64,000 nt of DNA. Origin: Myroides odoratus DSM 2801 (GTDB taxonomy: Bacteria > Bacteroidota > Bacteroidia > Flavobacteriales > Flavobacteriaceae). The position numbers and the translations under genes are program-made. Position 1 is the first letter of the stretch. Every line of letters begins with the position of its first letter. The notes beneath the pieces are model-generated. The model was given only the letters and a program-made list of their open reading frames with translations, did not search any database and was not told the origin of the DNA. Shown here piece by piece: positions 27,477 to 35,634 of the stretch. Where the stretch lies: NCBI RefSeq assembly GCF_000243275.1, contig NZ_CM001437.1, positions 946,019 to 1,010,018 of the forward strand, read 5' to 3'.

Positions 27477-28151
27477 TTATGGAAGAAGCAAAGCAGATTT
27501 CAACTTTGCTATTTTCTTATCCTGCTTATTGATTTCAATTTGATATACTAATTTCTCACGATTAACTCTAATTAACTCTAAATCTGTAAGCCAATCATCT
27601 AGCTTACCATACTTCCACTCCAAAAATTTAGAATCATAGGTTACAATTAATTTTCTTATTCTATCTAATGTCTTTTCAGACAATCTTATATCATTGAAAT
27701 AAACAGCTGCTATAAATTGAGCTTCCAAGAGTTTAACTTGTCCAACAGGGCTTGCCTTTACTATTCCTTCGGAAAATTGTTTTTCAACAACTTCTACTAA
27801 TTGTCCTAAAGCAACGTTTTTATTATCTAAAATAGGAGCCTGTTCTTTAGTACAAATTAAAGCTTCTCGAAAAAAATCTCTGTGTTTCTCATAAAAAACA
27901 TTAAACTGTAAACCTTTATTATTACAAATTTCTTGCATAAAAACAGGTTCTTCAAAGCACTTTTTTATATCTTTTTTCCACAATGGGTAACAGACAAAAA
28001 TAGGTCTATACTTTTCTTCTCCGGGTACCTTAAACAATTCTATTCCCAAAACAAATGGCTCATAAATCTTTAACAACCTACTACTTGAATAAATAGTAAG
28101 TTCTACTAGATTACTAGCCCAATCATTTATAATTTCTTTTTTTGATATCAT
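27477..28151 (-). CDS. Probable immunity protein, paralogue of the one at 28653-29354
   Basis: 224 residues, soluble. Shared with the neighbour are PFVLGIELFKVPGEEKYRP, YPLWKKDIKKC, NNKGLQFNV and the C-terminal EINKQDKKIAKL. Its ATG overlaps the toxin stop of cassette 2 in the arrangement ATGA (28148-28151), so the two were translationally coupled before the toxin gained its frameshift. The family is not recognised by name. Immunity function follows from position and from the paired paralogy. Confidence 0.7.
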   Translation of the reverse strand: MISKKEIINDWASNLVELTIYSSSRLLKIYEPFVLGIELFKVPGEEKYRPIFVCYPLWKKDIKKCFEEPVFMQEICNNKGLQFNVFYEKHRDFFREALICTKEQAPILDNKNVALGQLVEVVEKQFSEGIVKASPVGQVKLLEAQFIAAVYFNDIRLSEKTLDRIRKLIVTYDSKFLEWKYGKLDDWLTDLELIRVNREKLVYQIEINKQDKKIAKLKSALLLP

Positions 28152-28591
28152 GGTTTTATTATTTGAGTTGGTAATCCAAAATTCCTTTGATACTTTAGCA
28201 TTTGAGAACTCATATTTAATTGAGCAAGAGTCATATTAGGATATCCAAATTTCCAATTATAAATAATTCCATTGGCATTATCAATGTACATCCAATATAC
28301 TTCGATTACCAGTACCATTGTTAAACGGCACCTTGAATTTCATTCCTCGATTTCCATAAATACTCTGATAACGTTCCAATAAATTTGTTGCGTAATTATG
28401 TTTAGCTGTTCCTGCAAATCTTCCTACACCTCCAATTGCGGTTTCTGCTCTTGTAGCGGCACTTTGAACTAATTGGGCATTTGTACTCGCATTAATCGTA
28501 ATCTCCCCTAAAACAGTAGAACCCGTCGTATTGGATATACGAAACGGACCACCTTGAAGCCCACCATCAACTGGACGTAAAGGTACTATTT
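28148..28591 (-). pseudogene. Frameshifted REase-fold toxin tip (orphan cassette 2)
   Basis: Starts in the shared pre-toxin segment (VPLRPVDGGLQGGPFRIS), then AQLVQSAATRAETAIGGVGRF as in cassette 1. The frame breaks after SILDV, where a one-base deletion near 28290 leaves two stops (TGA TAA). It resumes as YIDNANGIIYNWKFGYPNM and ends KYQRNFGLPTQIIKP. D-V...Y(D/N)xKFG is the pattern of PD-(D/E)xK nuclease toxins. No start codon. The stop overlaps the immunity ATG. Confidence 0.75.
28489..28590 (-). repeat. Toxin-cassette repeat, copy B
   Basis: About 102 bp, nearly identical to copy C and close to copy A. Same orientation, at the head of cassette 2. Confidence 0.85.
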
Positions 28592-28652
28592 AACTGATTC
28601 CAAAAAATAAAAGAATGCATCTCTTTTTTAGTATAGTTAATCTATTTCATAC

Positions 28653-29354
28653 TCATAAAATAAGTTCCGCAACTTGAAGTTTCACCATTTTCTTATCTTG
28701 TTTGTTACTTTCAATTTGGTCAATAAATAGTTTACGTTTAGATTGCATTTCTTTCAAACTTTCAAACCAAATTTCGAACTTACCAAACCATGTTTCAAAC
28801 ATATTCATATCCCAATTTTCACTTGTCTCTAAAATTTCATGCAGTATCTTCTCTATTTTAGTTTGATTTCCAACATATAGTGATGCATAAAATTTTAATT
28901 CCAATAAAGAAGCTATCTTACCCGAATGGCTTCTATAACTGGAATTATAATAAAGTTCATTTTCAATTAAATCGTTAAATGATTCTAAAGAAACGGTATG
29001 AGAAGTAAGTGAGATCTTTAGCGTTTTGGCAACAATAATCTGTGCTTCTTTAAATTGTTCATCCAAATCTTGATATGGAAGATTAAATTGTAGTCCTTTA
29101 GTGTTGTAAAACTCAAACATTAATTCAGGATATTTTAAACAAGCCTTCAAATCCATTTTGTATAATGGATAAATAACAAAATGTGGTCTATATTTCTCTC
29201 CACTAGGAAGAGTTATAAGCTCTATCCCAATTACAAAAGGTCCGATAATCTTATAGCATTTATTTGAAGAGTACTCCTCTAAACTAGGAAAAAAACTTAA
29301 CCATTCCTTTACTATTACTTTTTTGTTTTTATTATTTATCATCTTTCTAATCAA
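28653..29354 (-). CDS. Probable immunity protein of the REase-type toxin cassette 1
   Basis: 233 residues, soluble; start chosen at 29354, with a second ATG four codons later. PFVIGIELITLPSGEKYRP, YPLYKMDLKAC, NTKGLQFNL and ESNKQDKKMVKL are shared with the 224-residue paralogue, while the middle (about 110-190) has diverged, as expected when each protein fits a different nuclease. It begins 8 bp after the toxin stop. Family name unknown. Confidence 0.7.
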   Translation of the reverse strand: MIRKMINNKNKKVIVKEWLSFFPSLEEYSSNKCYKIIGPFVIGIELITLPSGEKYRPHFVIYPLYKMDLKACLKYPELMFEFYNTKGLQFNLPYQDLDEQFKEAQIIVAKTLKISLTSHTVSLESFNDLIENELYYNSSYRSHSGKIASLLELKFYASLYVGNQTKIEKILHEILETSENWDMNMFETWFGKFEIWFESLKEMQSKRKLFIDQIESNKQDKKMVKLQVAELIL

Positions 29355-29362
29355 ATTTATAG

Positions 29363-29815
29363 TTATCTAGGAATCAGATTACCATATCTATCCACAATAT
29401 ATATTGGTTCTCCAAAAGTGTTATAATATTTATTAAACTGAGCTGCTCTCATTATTGGTCTTCCAAATTTAAAATCATAAATTATCTTATGATCAACATC
29501 ATGCACATCTAAAAAACCTTTGCCAAATCTACCATTAAAATATTCATTAACTTTTAATCCTCTATCACCATATAAACGCTGATACCTATTTAACAAATTA
29601 CCAGCATAAGTATGTTTAGCTGTTCCTGCAAACCTTCCTACACCTCCAATTGCAGCTTCTGCTCTTATAGCAGCACTTTGAACTAATTGGGCATTTGTAT
29701 ATCCTCCTTTACTAGCATTAATCGTAATCTCCTCTAAAACAGTAGAACCTGTTGTATTGGGTATACGCAAAGGGCCACCTTGAATTCCACCATCAACTGA
29801 ACGTAAAGGTACTAT
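29363..29815 (-). CDS. REase-fold nuclease toxin tip without start codon (orphan cassette 1)
   Basis: An open frame of about 150 residues. It has the shared pre-toxin segment (VPLRSVDGGIQGGPLRIP, NTTGSTVLEE), a helical linker (AQLVQSAAIRAEAAIGGVGRF, AKHTYAGNLLNRYQRLYG) and a C-terminal nuclease-like core: FLDVHDVDHKIIYDFKFG, then RAAQFNKYYNTFGEPIYIVD. The acidic LDV and D-F-K spacing fits PD-(D/E)xK (Tox-REase) toxins. No ATG or RBS: a TTG at 29770 is the only possible start, and an in-frame stop lies just upstream of the module. It is therefore best seen as a donor tip for a full-length toxin gene elsewhere. Confidence 0.7.
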   Translation of the reverse strand: MVPLRSVDGGIQGGPLRIPNTTGSTVLEEITINASKGGYTNAQLVQSAAIRAEAAIGGVGRFAGTAKHTYAGNLLNRYQRLYGDRGLKVNEYFNGRFGKGFLDVHDVDHKIIYDFKFGRPIMRAAQFNKYYNTFGEPIYIVDRYGNLIPR

Positions 29816-29816
29816 T
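29715..29816 (-). repeat. Toxin-cassette repeat, copy A
   Basis: About 102 bp at the head of cassette 1, about nine tenths identical to copies B and C by eye. Confidence 0.85.
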
Positions 29817-29880
29817 CCAAAAAATAAAAAAACTATTCATTGTTATAGTCCTTCTTACTTTCTCTTAGTATAAACTAGAG

Positions 29881-30138
29881 TTATTTTTCTTCCTCTAAAG
29901 GTAGTCGAACATATTGTATGAATTCCCGTTCACTTGCTCCAAAAGATTTGAAGTTTTCTTTTGCCTGAATTAAGCTAACACGATTTGCTCCACCTTCATA
30001 TGAAGGATCTCCAAATTGTATACCATCATCTTCCCAATAACAAACAAGACATAGTTGAAACGTATTACCTACATTGTCATTCAGAGTAAAATAACCACAA
30101 CATGGACAAGCATGCTTTTTATTATTCTTATTACTCAT
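29881..30138 (-). CDS. CPCC-family cysteine-rich immunity-type protein
   Basis: 85 residues from the ATG at 30138. HACPCCGYFTL (about 9-19) and LCLVCYWEDDGIQFGDP (about 31-47) are the signature of the CPCC domain, with two CxxC pairs for one zinc and the WEDDG...DP motif. CPCC proteins are repeatedly found in polymorphic-toxin immunity loci. It overlaps the preceding gene by 8 bp (ATGAGTAA). An upstream start at 30180 would overlap that gene far more, so it was rejected. No own toxin tip is left beside it. Confidence 0.85.
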   Translation of the reverse strand: MSNKNNKKHACPCCGYFTLNDNVGNTFQLCLVCYWEDDGIQFGDPSYEGGANRVSLIQAKENFKSFGASEREFIQYVRLPLEEEK

Positions 30139-30505
30139 ACAGTTTGAGTGTTGTTTTTGAAAAAACAGGTAAAACTTCAACTACCTCACAGTAAAAACCA
30201 ATGCAATGATTTTCATATTCCTCAATTTGAAAATTGACATTCTCCCAACCATTCGCTGAAACATCTAGAATTTCAAATCCAAAAGCGGGTTGCAAGGAAT
30301 CACCTTCAAAATTCAATTTAACCTGTGTACAATTTTTAAATTGTACTTCAACGGCAACAAATACCTCTTCTCTATTGGGCCATCCCTTTCCTTCTTCCTT
30401 TTCTTGACACAAAAACGTAATGGTTACATCTTTTTTGGACCAGACAAGAGACTGAATAAAAGCTACAGTTGTTGGTTGCCAATTGTTATTTTTAAATGTT
30501 ATCAT
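30131..30505 (-). CDS. Small beta-rich protein, probable orphan immunity
   Basis: 124 residues without signal or helices: alternating strands such as VFVAVEVQFKNCTQVKLNF and HCIGFYCEVVEVLPVF. It is first in the minus-strand series and overlaps the CPCC gene, so both form one unit. The segment around CIGFYCEVV recalls a remnant phrase beyond the WHH cassette (26595-26625 reads TVIGFYCEAI-like on the minus strand), hinting at duplicated relatives. No family recognised. Confidence 0.55.
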   Translation of the reverse strand: MITFKNNNWQPTTVAFIQSLVWSKKDVTITFLCQEKEEGKGWPNREEVFVAVEVQFKNCTQVKLNFEGDSLQPAFGFEILDVSANGWENVNFQIEEYENHCIGFYCEVVEVLPVFSKTTLKLYE

Positions 30506-30811
30506 TTTAAATGAACTTAAATCTATCTTTATTCTCGATTCACTGTACTTATATAACTCAAAACTTGATACAAACCTTGAAATGGTTTTCTTTTTCTACT
30601 TGTACGATATAGTCAATGCCAGATTTAACTTTGACTAACATAAATCAATAGGGATTAAACCAACTAAATTAACCATTTCAAACTAAAATTTGATAAAAAC
30701 AGAAGAACAAAAACTACATTTACCCTCTTTTTTCTCTTTCCCCCTCCCTAGACATTTGTCCTATACCTCCAAAAAAATAATACCTACCTTTGCGCAGTTA
30801 AAAGTAGAGCA
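30506..30811. other. AT-rich gap between the immunity array and the EamA gene
   Basis: 306 bp. It holds a -7 box TACCTTTG at 30785-30792 for the EamA gene (start 20 bp later) and an outlying TTTG at 30755. It must also carry the promoter for the minus-strand array. No gene remnant is visible. Confidence 0.4.
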
Positions 30812-31783
30812 ATGAAAGAACAAAATTTGATAAAAGGCGTATTTTTAGTAGCCATTGGAGCATCTAGCTTTGGTATGTTGGCTTCCTTTGTAAAATTAGC
30901 CTATTCTCACGGTTATACAACAGCCGAGGTAACCCTATCTCAAGTGTTACTAGGGTTAATTGGTATGTTTATCATCAATCTGATTCGCAAGAAACAACCC
31001 AATGAAGTAACCGCAACCAAAAAAGACATCCGCAACCTTATTTTAGCAGGTACCTCTATGGGGTTCACTTCGGTATTATACTATATGGCGGTAAGTTATA
31101 TTGATGCTTCTATCGCTGTCGTATTATTGATGCAATCGGTATGGATTGGTGTAGTCATAGAAAGTGTGGTAACCAAACAATTCCCAAGCTTGCTTAAAAT
31201 TATAGCTGTTGCGTTAATCTTATTCGGAACAGTATTAGCAACCAATGTATTAGCCAATGAAATTGAATTGGATTACAGAGGAGTTATCTTTGGTTTTCTA
31301 GCTTCGTGTTCTTTCGCCACAACCATGTTTGCTTCTAATGTAGTTGCTAATCATTTGGCGGCTCCTAAGCGAAGCTTATTCATGTTATGCGGGGCTACAG
31401 CCATCGTTTTAATCTTTTGTTTTATTACGCAACTCGGTCCGAACAACTCCAATGCAATGCTGTCTTTTTATCAGCTATTTACAGATAATACTACAGGAAT
31501 TCGCGACTTTGATTGGAGTATTTTTTACTCTTGGGGATTATTATTAGCTCTTTTTGGTACCATCCTGCCTCCAATTTTCTTGAATATGGGATTCCCTCAT
31601 ACAGGAGTTGGTTTAGGAAGTATTGTTGCTTCAATTGAATTACCCGTATCCGTAACCGTTGCCTTTATGGTCTTACAAGAACAAGTAGTTTTAATTCAAT
31701 GGTTGGGGATTTTATTGATTTTAAGTGCTATTTTCTTAATGAATAGTCGTTTAATTTTCAAGAAAAAACAAGCCTTAACCTAG
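30812..31783 (+). CDS. EamA/DMT-family transporter
   Basis: A 323-residue inner-membrane protein with ten predicted helices in two EamA repeats (about 7-140 and 150-310). GASSFGMLASFVKLAY at the start and IVASIELPVSVTVAFMVLQEQ near the end are typical. Members export or import amino acids, metabolites or cofactors; the substrate cannot be told. Solitary gene with its own promoter box and terminator. It forms the boundary of the toxin array. Confidence 0.9.
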   Translation: MKEQNLIKGVFLVAIGASSFGMLASFVKLAYSHGYTTAEVTLSQVLLGLIGMFIINLIRKKQPNEVTATKKDIRNLILAGTSMGFTSVLYYMAVSYIDASIAVVLLMQSVWIGVVIESVVTKQFPSLLKIIAVALILFGTVLATNVLANEIELDYRGVIFGFLASCSFATTMFASNVVANHLAAPKRSLFMLCGATAIVLIFCFITQLGPNNSNAMLSFYQLFTDNTTGIRDFDWSIFYSWGLLLALFGTILPPIFLNMGFPHTGVGLGSIVASIELPVSVTVAFMVLQEQVVLIQWLGILLILSAIFLMNSRLIFKKKQALT

Positions 31784-31810
31784 TCTTTATACGCCTAAAA
31801 AAAAATATAG

Positions 31811-31843
31811 AAGTCTTTGTATCAAATACAAAGACTTTTTTTT
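31811..31843 (+). terminator. Terminator of the EamA gene
   Basis: AAGTCTTTGTAT / ATACAAAGACTT around CAA, followed by eight T. Confidence 0.88.
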
Positions 31844-31886
31844 GTTTATCTCTTTCACTATTTTACATTCACTAAAAGTAGTGATA

Positions 31887-31915
31887 TTGTTTTTCTGTGG
31901 TTTTATCTACATTTG
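31887..31915 (+). promoter_or_regulatory. Bacteroidota-type promoter of the MORN-like gene
   Basis: TTG at 31887-31889, 18-bp spacer, TACATTTG at 31908-31915, start codon 25 bp later. It falls between the preceding terminator and the chosen ATG, which supports the start at 31941. Confidence 0.55.
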
Positions 31916-31940
31916 TTGTACAATAAAAACACACAGTAAG

Positions 31941-34547
31941 ATGTACAAAAAATTATTACCTATTGCCTTGTTATTCTCTTCTGCTATCTACAGCCAGACA
32001 GCAAAAGACACCTTATGGGTAAATGCTTATGATGAAACAACCACAAAAGCATTGGCTTCTTCCTTTAGAGTTTTGAAACCTTTCAAACAAAAAAAGGGAT
32101 ATGAAGAAATTACGACCTACAACAAAGAAACAAAAGCAATTGAAATCAAAGGAATCGGTAGTTTTGATTCCAATAAAACGATTTCTTATGATGGGAAAGT
32201 TACCTACTATAATGCAGATGGATCGATTAATTTCGATATGTTTTTTGAAGAAGGAAATGCAATAAAAATTACTTCTACTGATCCTTTTACACAAGAAGAA
32301 TATACGTTAACCTATGAAAATGGTTACCCATACGATGGAACGATGGTTCAGTTGTATAAAAATTCGTATTTCTACTATGTGATTAATGAAGGCGTGTATT
32401 TGTCTTACATCTATGTCAACAAGGACAATGCAAATGAGAAGTACTTATTTACATTTGATGACGACAACAATATCATTGATGAGCAATTTATCAATGCAGC
32501 AGGAGAAACTATCTTTTCCGCTACTTATGAAGGCGGAGCGGTTCAAAATGGTACCTCTATTATTTTAGATTATGATACATTCCGTCCTCTTGCTACAAAT
32601 ACTTATGTGGATGGTGTTAATACAGCATCGACCTACTATTTTAAATCAGGAGAAATAAAATATAAAACAACGGCTACATCTACTCAGACTACTACTGTTT
32701 TCTATGATGAGAAAGGCAAAACAATTGGTACATACAAAGCGGATTTAGATACGTATGGTTCAGAAACGAATCAAGAGGGAATCTATTTATTCTACAATGA
32801 ATATACAGAAACTCCAGATACGCCAACAAGCCAATCTGAATACAAGAAAGGAAGTTTAGTAAAGGAAACTATTTTCTATGATCAACCGACTGCTTTTGTT
32901 CCTAAATCAACTAAATTCTACAAAGGAGATTATTACCTTGAGAAAATTGAGTACTTCAATACGGACGGAAGCAAAAAAGGAGAGTTAATCTACAATGAAG
33001 ATGGTTACACTCCTCAAAACGGTGTTTTATATGATGATGAGTCAATTACAACCTATAAAGACGGTATTTTAGTGGAGAAGAAATCTTTTTATTCATCTGG
33101 AGAGATTTTTGAAGATGCAACAGAATTTACTTCGACTTACTACAACAAAAAAGGAGCAGTCATTGGTAAATTACAATCTAAAAAAGGAACGTATGGCTAT
33201 ACAGAACCTTTCCAAGGGGATTTCATTACATTGAGTAATGACGAAATTGGCACTAAAATTTCGTATGACAAAGGTCGAGTTGTTTATTCAGCTACTTATG
33301 AACCTTATCCATCGTATGACAGTAAACCAATACTGAGAGAGGAAGTATTCACGCCGTTAAATGGAACTTCGAAACGTGTATTTTATACCAGACAAGGGAA
33401 AAAAAGTAGAGAAGAGTTATTCAATAAGAATGACTATGATGAAACTATTTTAAAAGTGACTTACTTTGATACTAAAGGTAAAGTAACTGGTGTTTTTGAC
33501 AACATTGAAAAAGAAGGAACTTATTATACATTCTTTGACAATGATGCCATTGAATCTACAAGTACATATAGCAAAGGAGAGTTGGTTTACAAAAAAGAAT
33601 ATGCGAACAAAAACGGATCTTATAGTACCGAAATTGATCCTTATTTAGCATCTGAAATCAACTACAACAAAGAAGGTGTTTTCTATGATATGGAAGGCAA
33701 TCAAACAGCAAAAGCTTCTTATAAAGCAGGAAAACCGTATACAGGAACAGTTAGCGCTTATGATGGTTATGCTACGACAATCACAACCTATGAAAAAGGA
33801 TTGAAAGAGGGGATTGAAACCTTTAAAAGTGATTATGCGGATTATATAGCGACGAAAACCTACTATAAAGCAGGGGAAATTGTAAAAGAGGAAAACTATG
33901 TAGATAGCTACCTACAATCCTCTAAAGTATATAAAGATGGTGAATTACATGGGCCTGCAAAATTCTATGATGAAGAAGGAGAACTAGTTGCTACGTTAGA
34001 ATACAAAGAGGGCTATGCACACAACGGAACTTCAATTTCTTATGGTTATGAAGGCAATACGTACACAACGTATGAAAATGGGTTAGTTACCTATGACAAA
34101 ACGGTTAGTACGTTAACTGGATTAATGCTATCTGAAGAAACCGTAGCAGCAGATGGAACGATTCAAAAAAACATATACGATGAAAACGAATCTTTAGTTT
34201 ACCAATATGGTTTAAAAGATTACGCATTACATGGTACGTGTACGTACTTTGAAAAAGGAAAAGCAAAATACAAAAGTACTTTTGAAGAAGGTCGTTTTGT
34301 AGAAGGAACAGTTGCACTAAAAACATGGGGAGATCCGTATAGTTACTACGACTATGATGATACGACTTATTTTGTGTGTACCCTTCAAAAAAACAGCATG
34401 ACTATCCAACGCGTAGCGAAGGATACAAACAAAGTTGTTTTTGAATTAACAAGTAAGCTTAAAAAAGGAAAAATGGAAGACAATCCTGTTTTCCAAAATA
34501 AGATTGACAGTACAAATCTTTATCCAGACGATAACACTGCGTATTAA
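31941..34547 (+). CDS. Large secreted MORN-like repeat protein
   Basis: 868 residues. The start at 31941 gives a clean signal peptide (MYKKLLPIALLFSSAIYSQ). An upstream in-frame ATG at 31842 lies inside the preceding terminator region and was rejected. The mature protein consists of many degenerate repeats of about 20-25 residues of the type Y-x-G-x(1,2)-YY-x-x-G-x(5)-Y (for example TYYNADGSINFD, STYSKGELVYKKEY, AKFYDEEGELVATLEY, YEKGLKEGIETF). These resemble MORN_2/YwqK-type toothpick repeats that form an extended beta sheet. Probably periplasmic or surface. Function unknown. Confidence 0.8.
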   Translation: MYKKLLPIALLFSSAIYSQTAKDTLWVNAYDETTTKALASSFRVLKPFKQKKGYEEITTYNKETKAIEIKGIGSFDSNKTISYDGKVTYYNADGSINFDMFFEEGNAIKITSTDPFTQEEYTLTYENGYPYDGTMVQLYKNSYFYYVINEGVYLSYIYVNKDNANEKYLFTFDDDNNIIDEQFINAAGETIFSATYEGGAVQNGTSIILDYDTFRPLATNTYVDGVNTASTYYFKSGEIKYKTTATSTQTTTVFYDEKGKTIGTYKADLDTYGSETNQEGIYLFYNEYTETPDTPTSQSEYKKGSLVKETIFYDQPTAFVPKSTKFYKGDYYLEKIEYFNTDGSKKGELIYNEDGYTPQNGVLYDDESITTYKDGILVEKKSFYSSGEIFEDATEFTSTYYNKKGAVIGKLQSKKGTYGYTEPFQGDFITLSNDEIGTKISYDKGRVVYSATYEPYPSYDSKPILREEVFTPLNGTSKRVFYTRQGKKSREELFNKNDYDETILKVTYFDTKGKVTGVFDNIEKEGTYYTFFDNDAIESTSTYSKGELVYKKEYANKNGSYSTEIDPYLASEINYNKEGVFYDMEGNQTAKASYKAGKPYTGTVSAYDGYATTITTYEKGLKEGIETFKSDYADYIATKTYYKAGEIVKEENYVDSYLQSSKVYKDGELHGPAKFYDEEGELVATLEYKEGYAHNGTSISYGYEGNTYTTYENGLVTYDKTVSTLTGLMLSEETVAADGTIQKNIYDENESLVYQYGLKDYALHGTCTYFEKGKAKYKSTFEEGRFVEGTVALKTWGDPYSYYDYDDTTYFVCTLQKNSMTIQRVAKDTNKVVFELTSKLKKGKMEDNPVFQNKIDSTNLYPDDNTAY

Positions 34548-34586
34548 AAAAAAGAGGCTATCACGTTTGATAGCCTCTTTTTTTTG
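34546..34586 (+). terminator. Terminator of the MORN-like gene
   Basis: AAAGAGGCTATCA / TGATAGCCTCTTT around CGTT with a T-run. Confidence 0.88.
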
Positions 34587-34725
34587 CTTTTTTGTTGTTT
34601 GCTTTTTTGGTTCAATACCTCATTTAGCAAAAACAATTTTCTTTTATAAGAATAAATCAAGTTCTATTGAGAAGTTATTCAAAGTGCAAAAAAGCAAAAA
34701 AGCCCCTTCCCATTACTCCTATTCC

Positions 34726-35556
34726 CTAGTAATTCTTTGATGAATTATAATAATCATAGGTTCTTCTTTCATTCAGTTCTTTTTGTTCTTCAATAAATTC
34801 TTGTGGAAGAACTTTCAAGAAAGAAGGATGTTGTTCGATAGCCAATTCAATTTGTTCTACAATTTGATCAATGCTATCATTTTCATAATCAATTTGCAAA
34901 GGTTCTTTAATCACCATGGATTGCAATATTCCTTTCTTTTTCAGGTGTAATCCTTTCTTGTCAAATGATCGTCGGAACCCATCAATAACAATCGGTACGA
35001 CAATCGGCTTGTAATTTTTGATAATGTGTGCGGTTCCTTTTCGGATCGGTTTGAATGATTTAGTTGTTCCTTGTGGGAATGTAATCACCCAACCATCATC
35101 TAGGGCTATTTTAATATTCTCGACTTGACCTTGATCTACTTCTCTTTTTTCATCAATATCCACCCCTTGGCTTCTCCACGTACGATCGACCTTTACTGCA
35201 CCTACATAAGCCATAATACGCGGTAAAATACCCGATTTCATTGTCTCTGCTGCTGCTACATAGTACAGGTTTAATTTGGGCTTCCAGATATACATGATGT
35301 TTTTAATCGAATTATCTCGCCCCTTTAAACTAGCATTAAACACGTGATACATCGCTACCACATCAGCAAAATAGGTTTGATGATTGGATATAAACAATAC
35401 ATTTTTATCGGGTAAACGGCGTAAAATCTCTGAACCTTCGATTTGTAAATCGTTAAACCCTCTATAACGTTGATGGGTTAAAAATCCAAACGTTCTAATG
35501 ATCCATTTTTTTAGCCATAAAATATGTCCAAATGGATTCCTCTTAAATAATCCCAT
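34726..35556 (-). CDS. 1-acyl-sn-glycerol-3-phosphate acyltransferase (PlsC-like)
   Basis: 276 residues. The acyltransferase block has FISNHQTYFADV (about 57-68), GAVKVDRTW and FPQGTTKS (in place of FPEGTRS), then VPIVIDGFRRSF. The catalytic His and Asp are spaced HX5D here, not the usual HX4D. It acylates lysophosphatidate or related lysolipids at the membrane face. It lies tail to tail with the MORN-like gene and 78 bp from the Nudix gene on the same strand. Confidence 0.85.
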   Translation of the reverse strand: MGLFKRNPFGHILWLKKWIIRTFGFLTHQRYRGFNDLQIEGSEILRRLPDKNVLFISNHQTYFADVVAMYHVFNASLKGRDNSIKNIMYIWKPKLNLYYVAAAETMKSGILPRIMAYVGAVKVDRTWRSQGVDIDEKREVDQGQVENIKIALDDGWVITFPQGTTKSFKPIRKGTAHIIKNYKPIVVPIVIDGFRRSFDKKGLHLKKKGILQSMVIKEPLQIDYENDSIDQIVEQIELAIEQHPSFLKVLPQEFIEEQKELNERRTYDYYNSSKNY

Positions 35557-35634
35557 ACTCCTTCATCCTGATTAATGAATAGCAAATTTAATGCTTTTCC
35601 GTGTTGCTTATGGTTAAAATTTGCTAATTGCGTC

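Noticed and set aside
31842..31940. Extended start for the MORN-like gene
   Set aside because: It overlaps the preceding terminator and promoter, and the later ATG gives a clean signal peptide.
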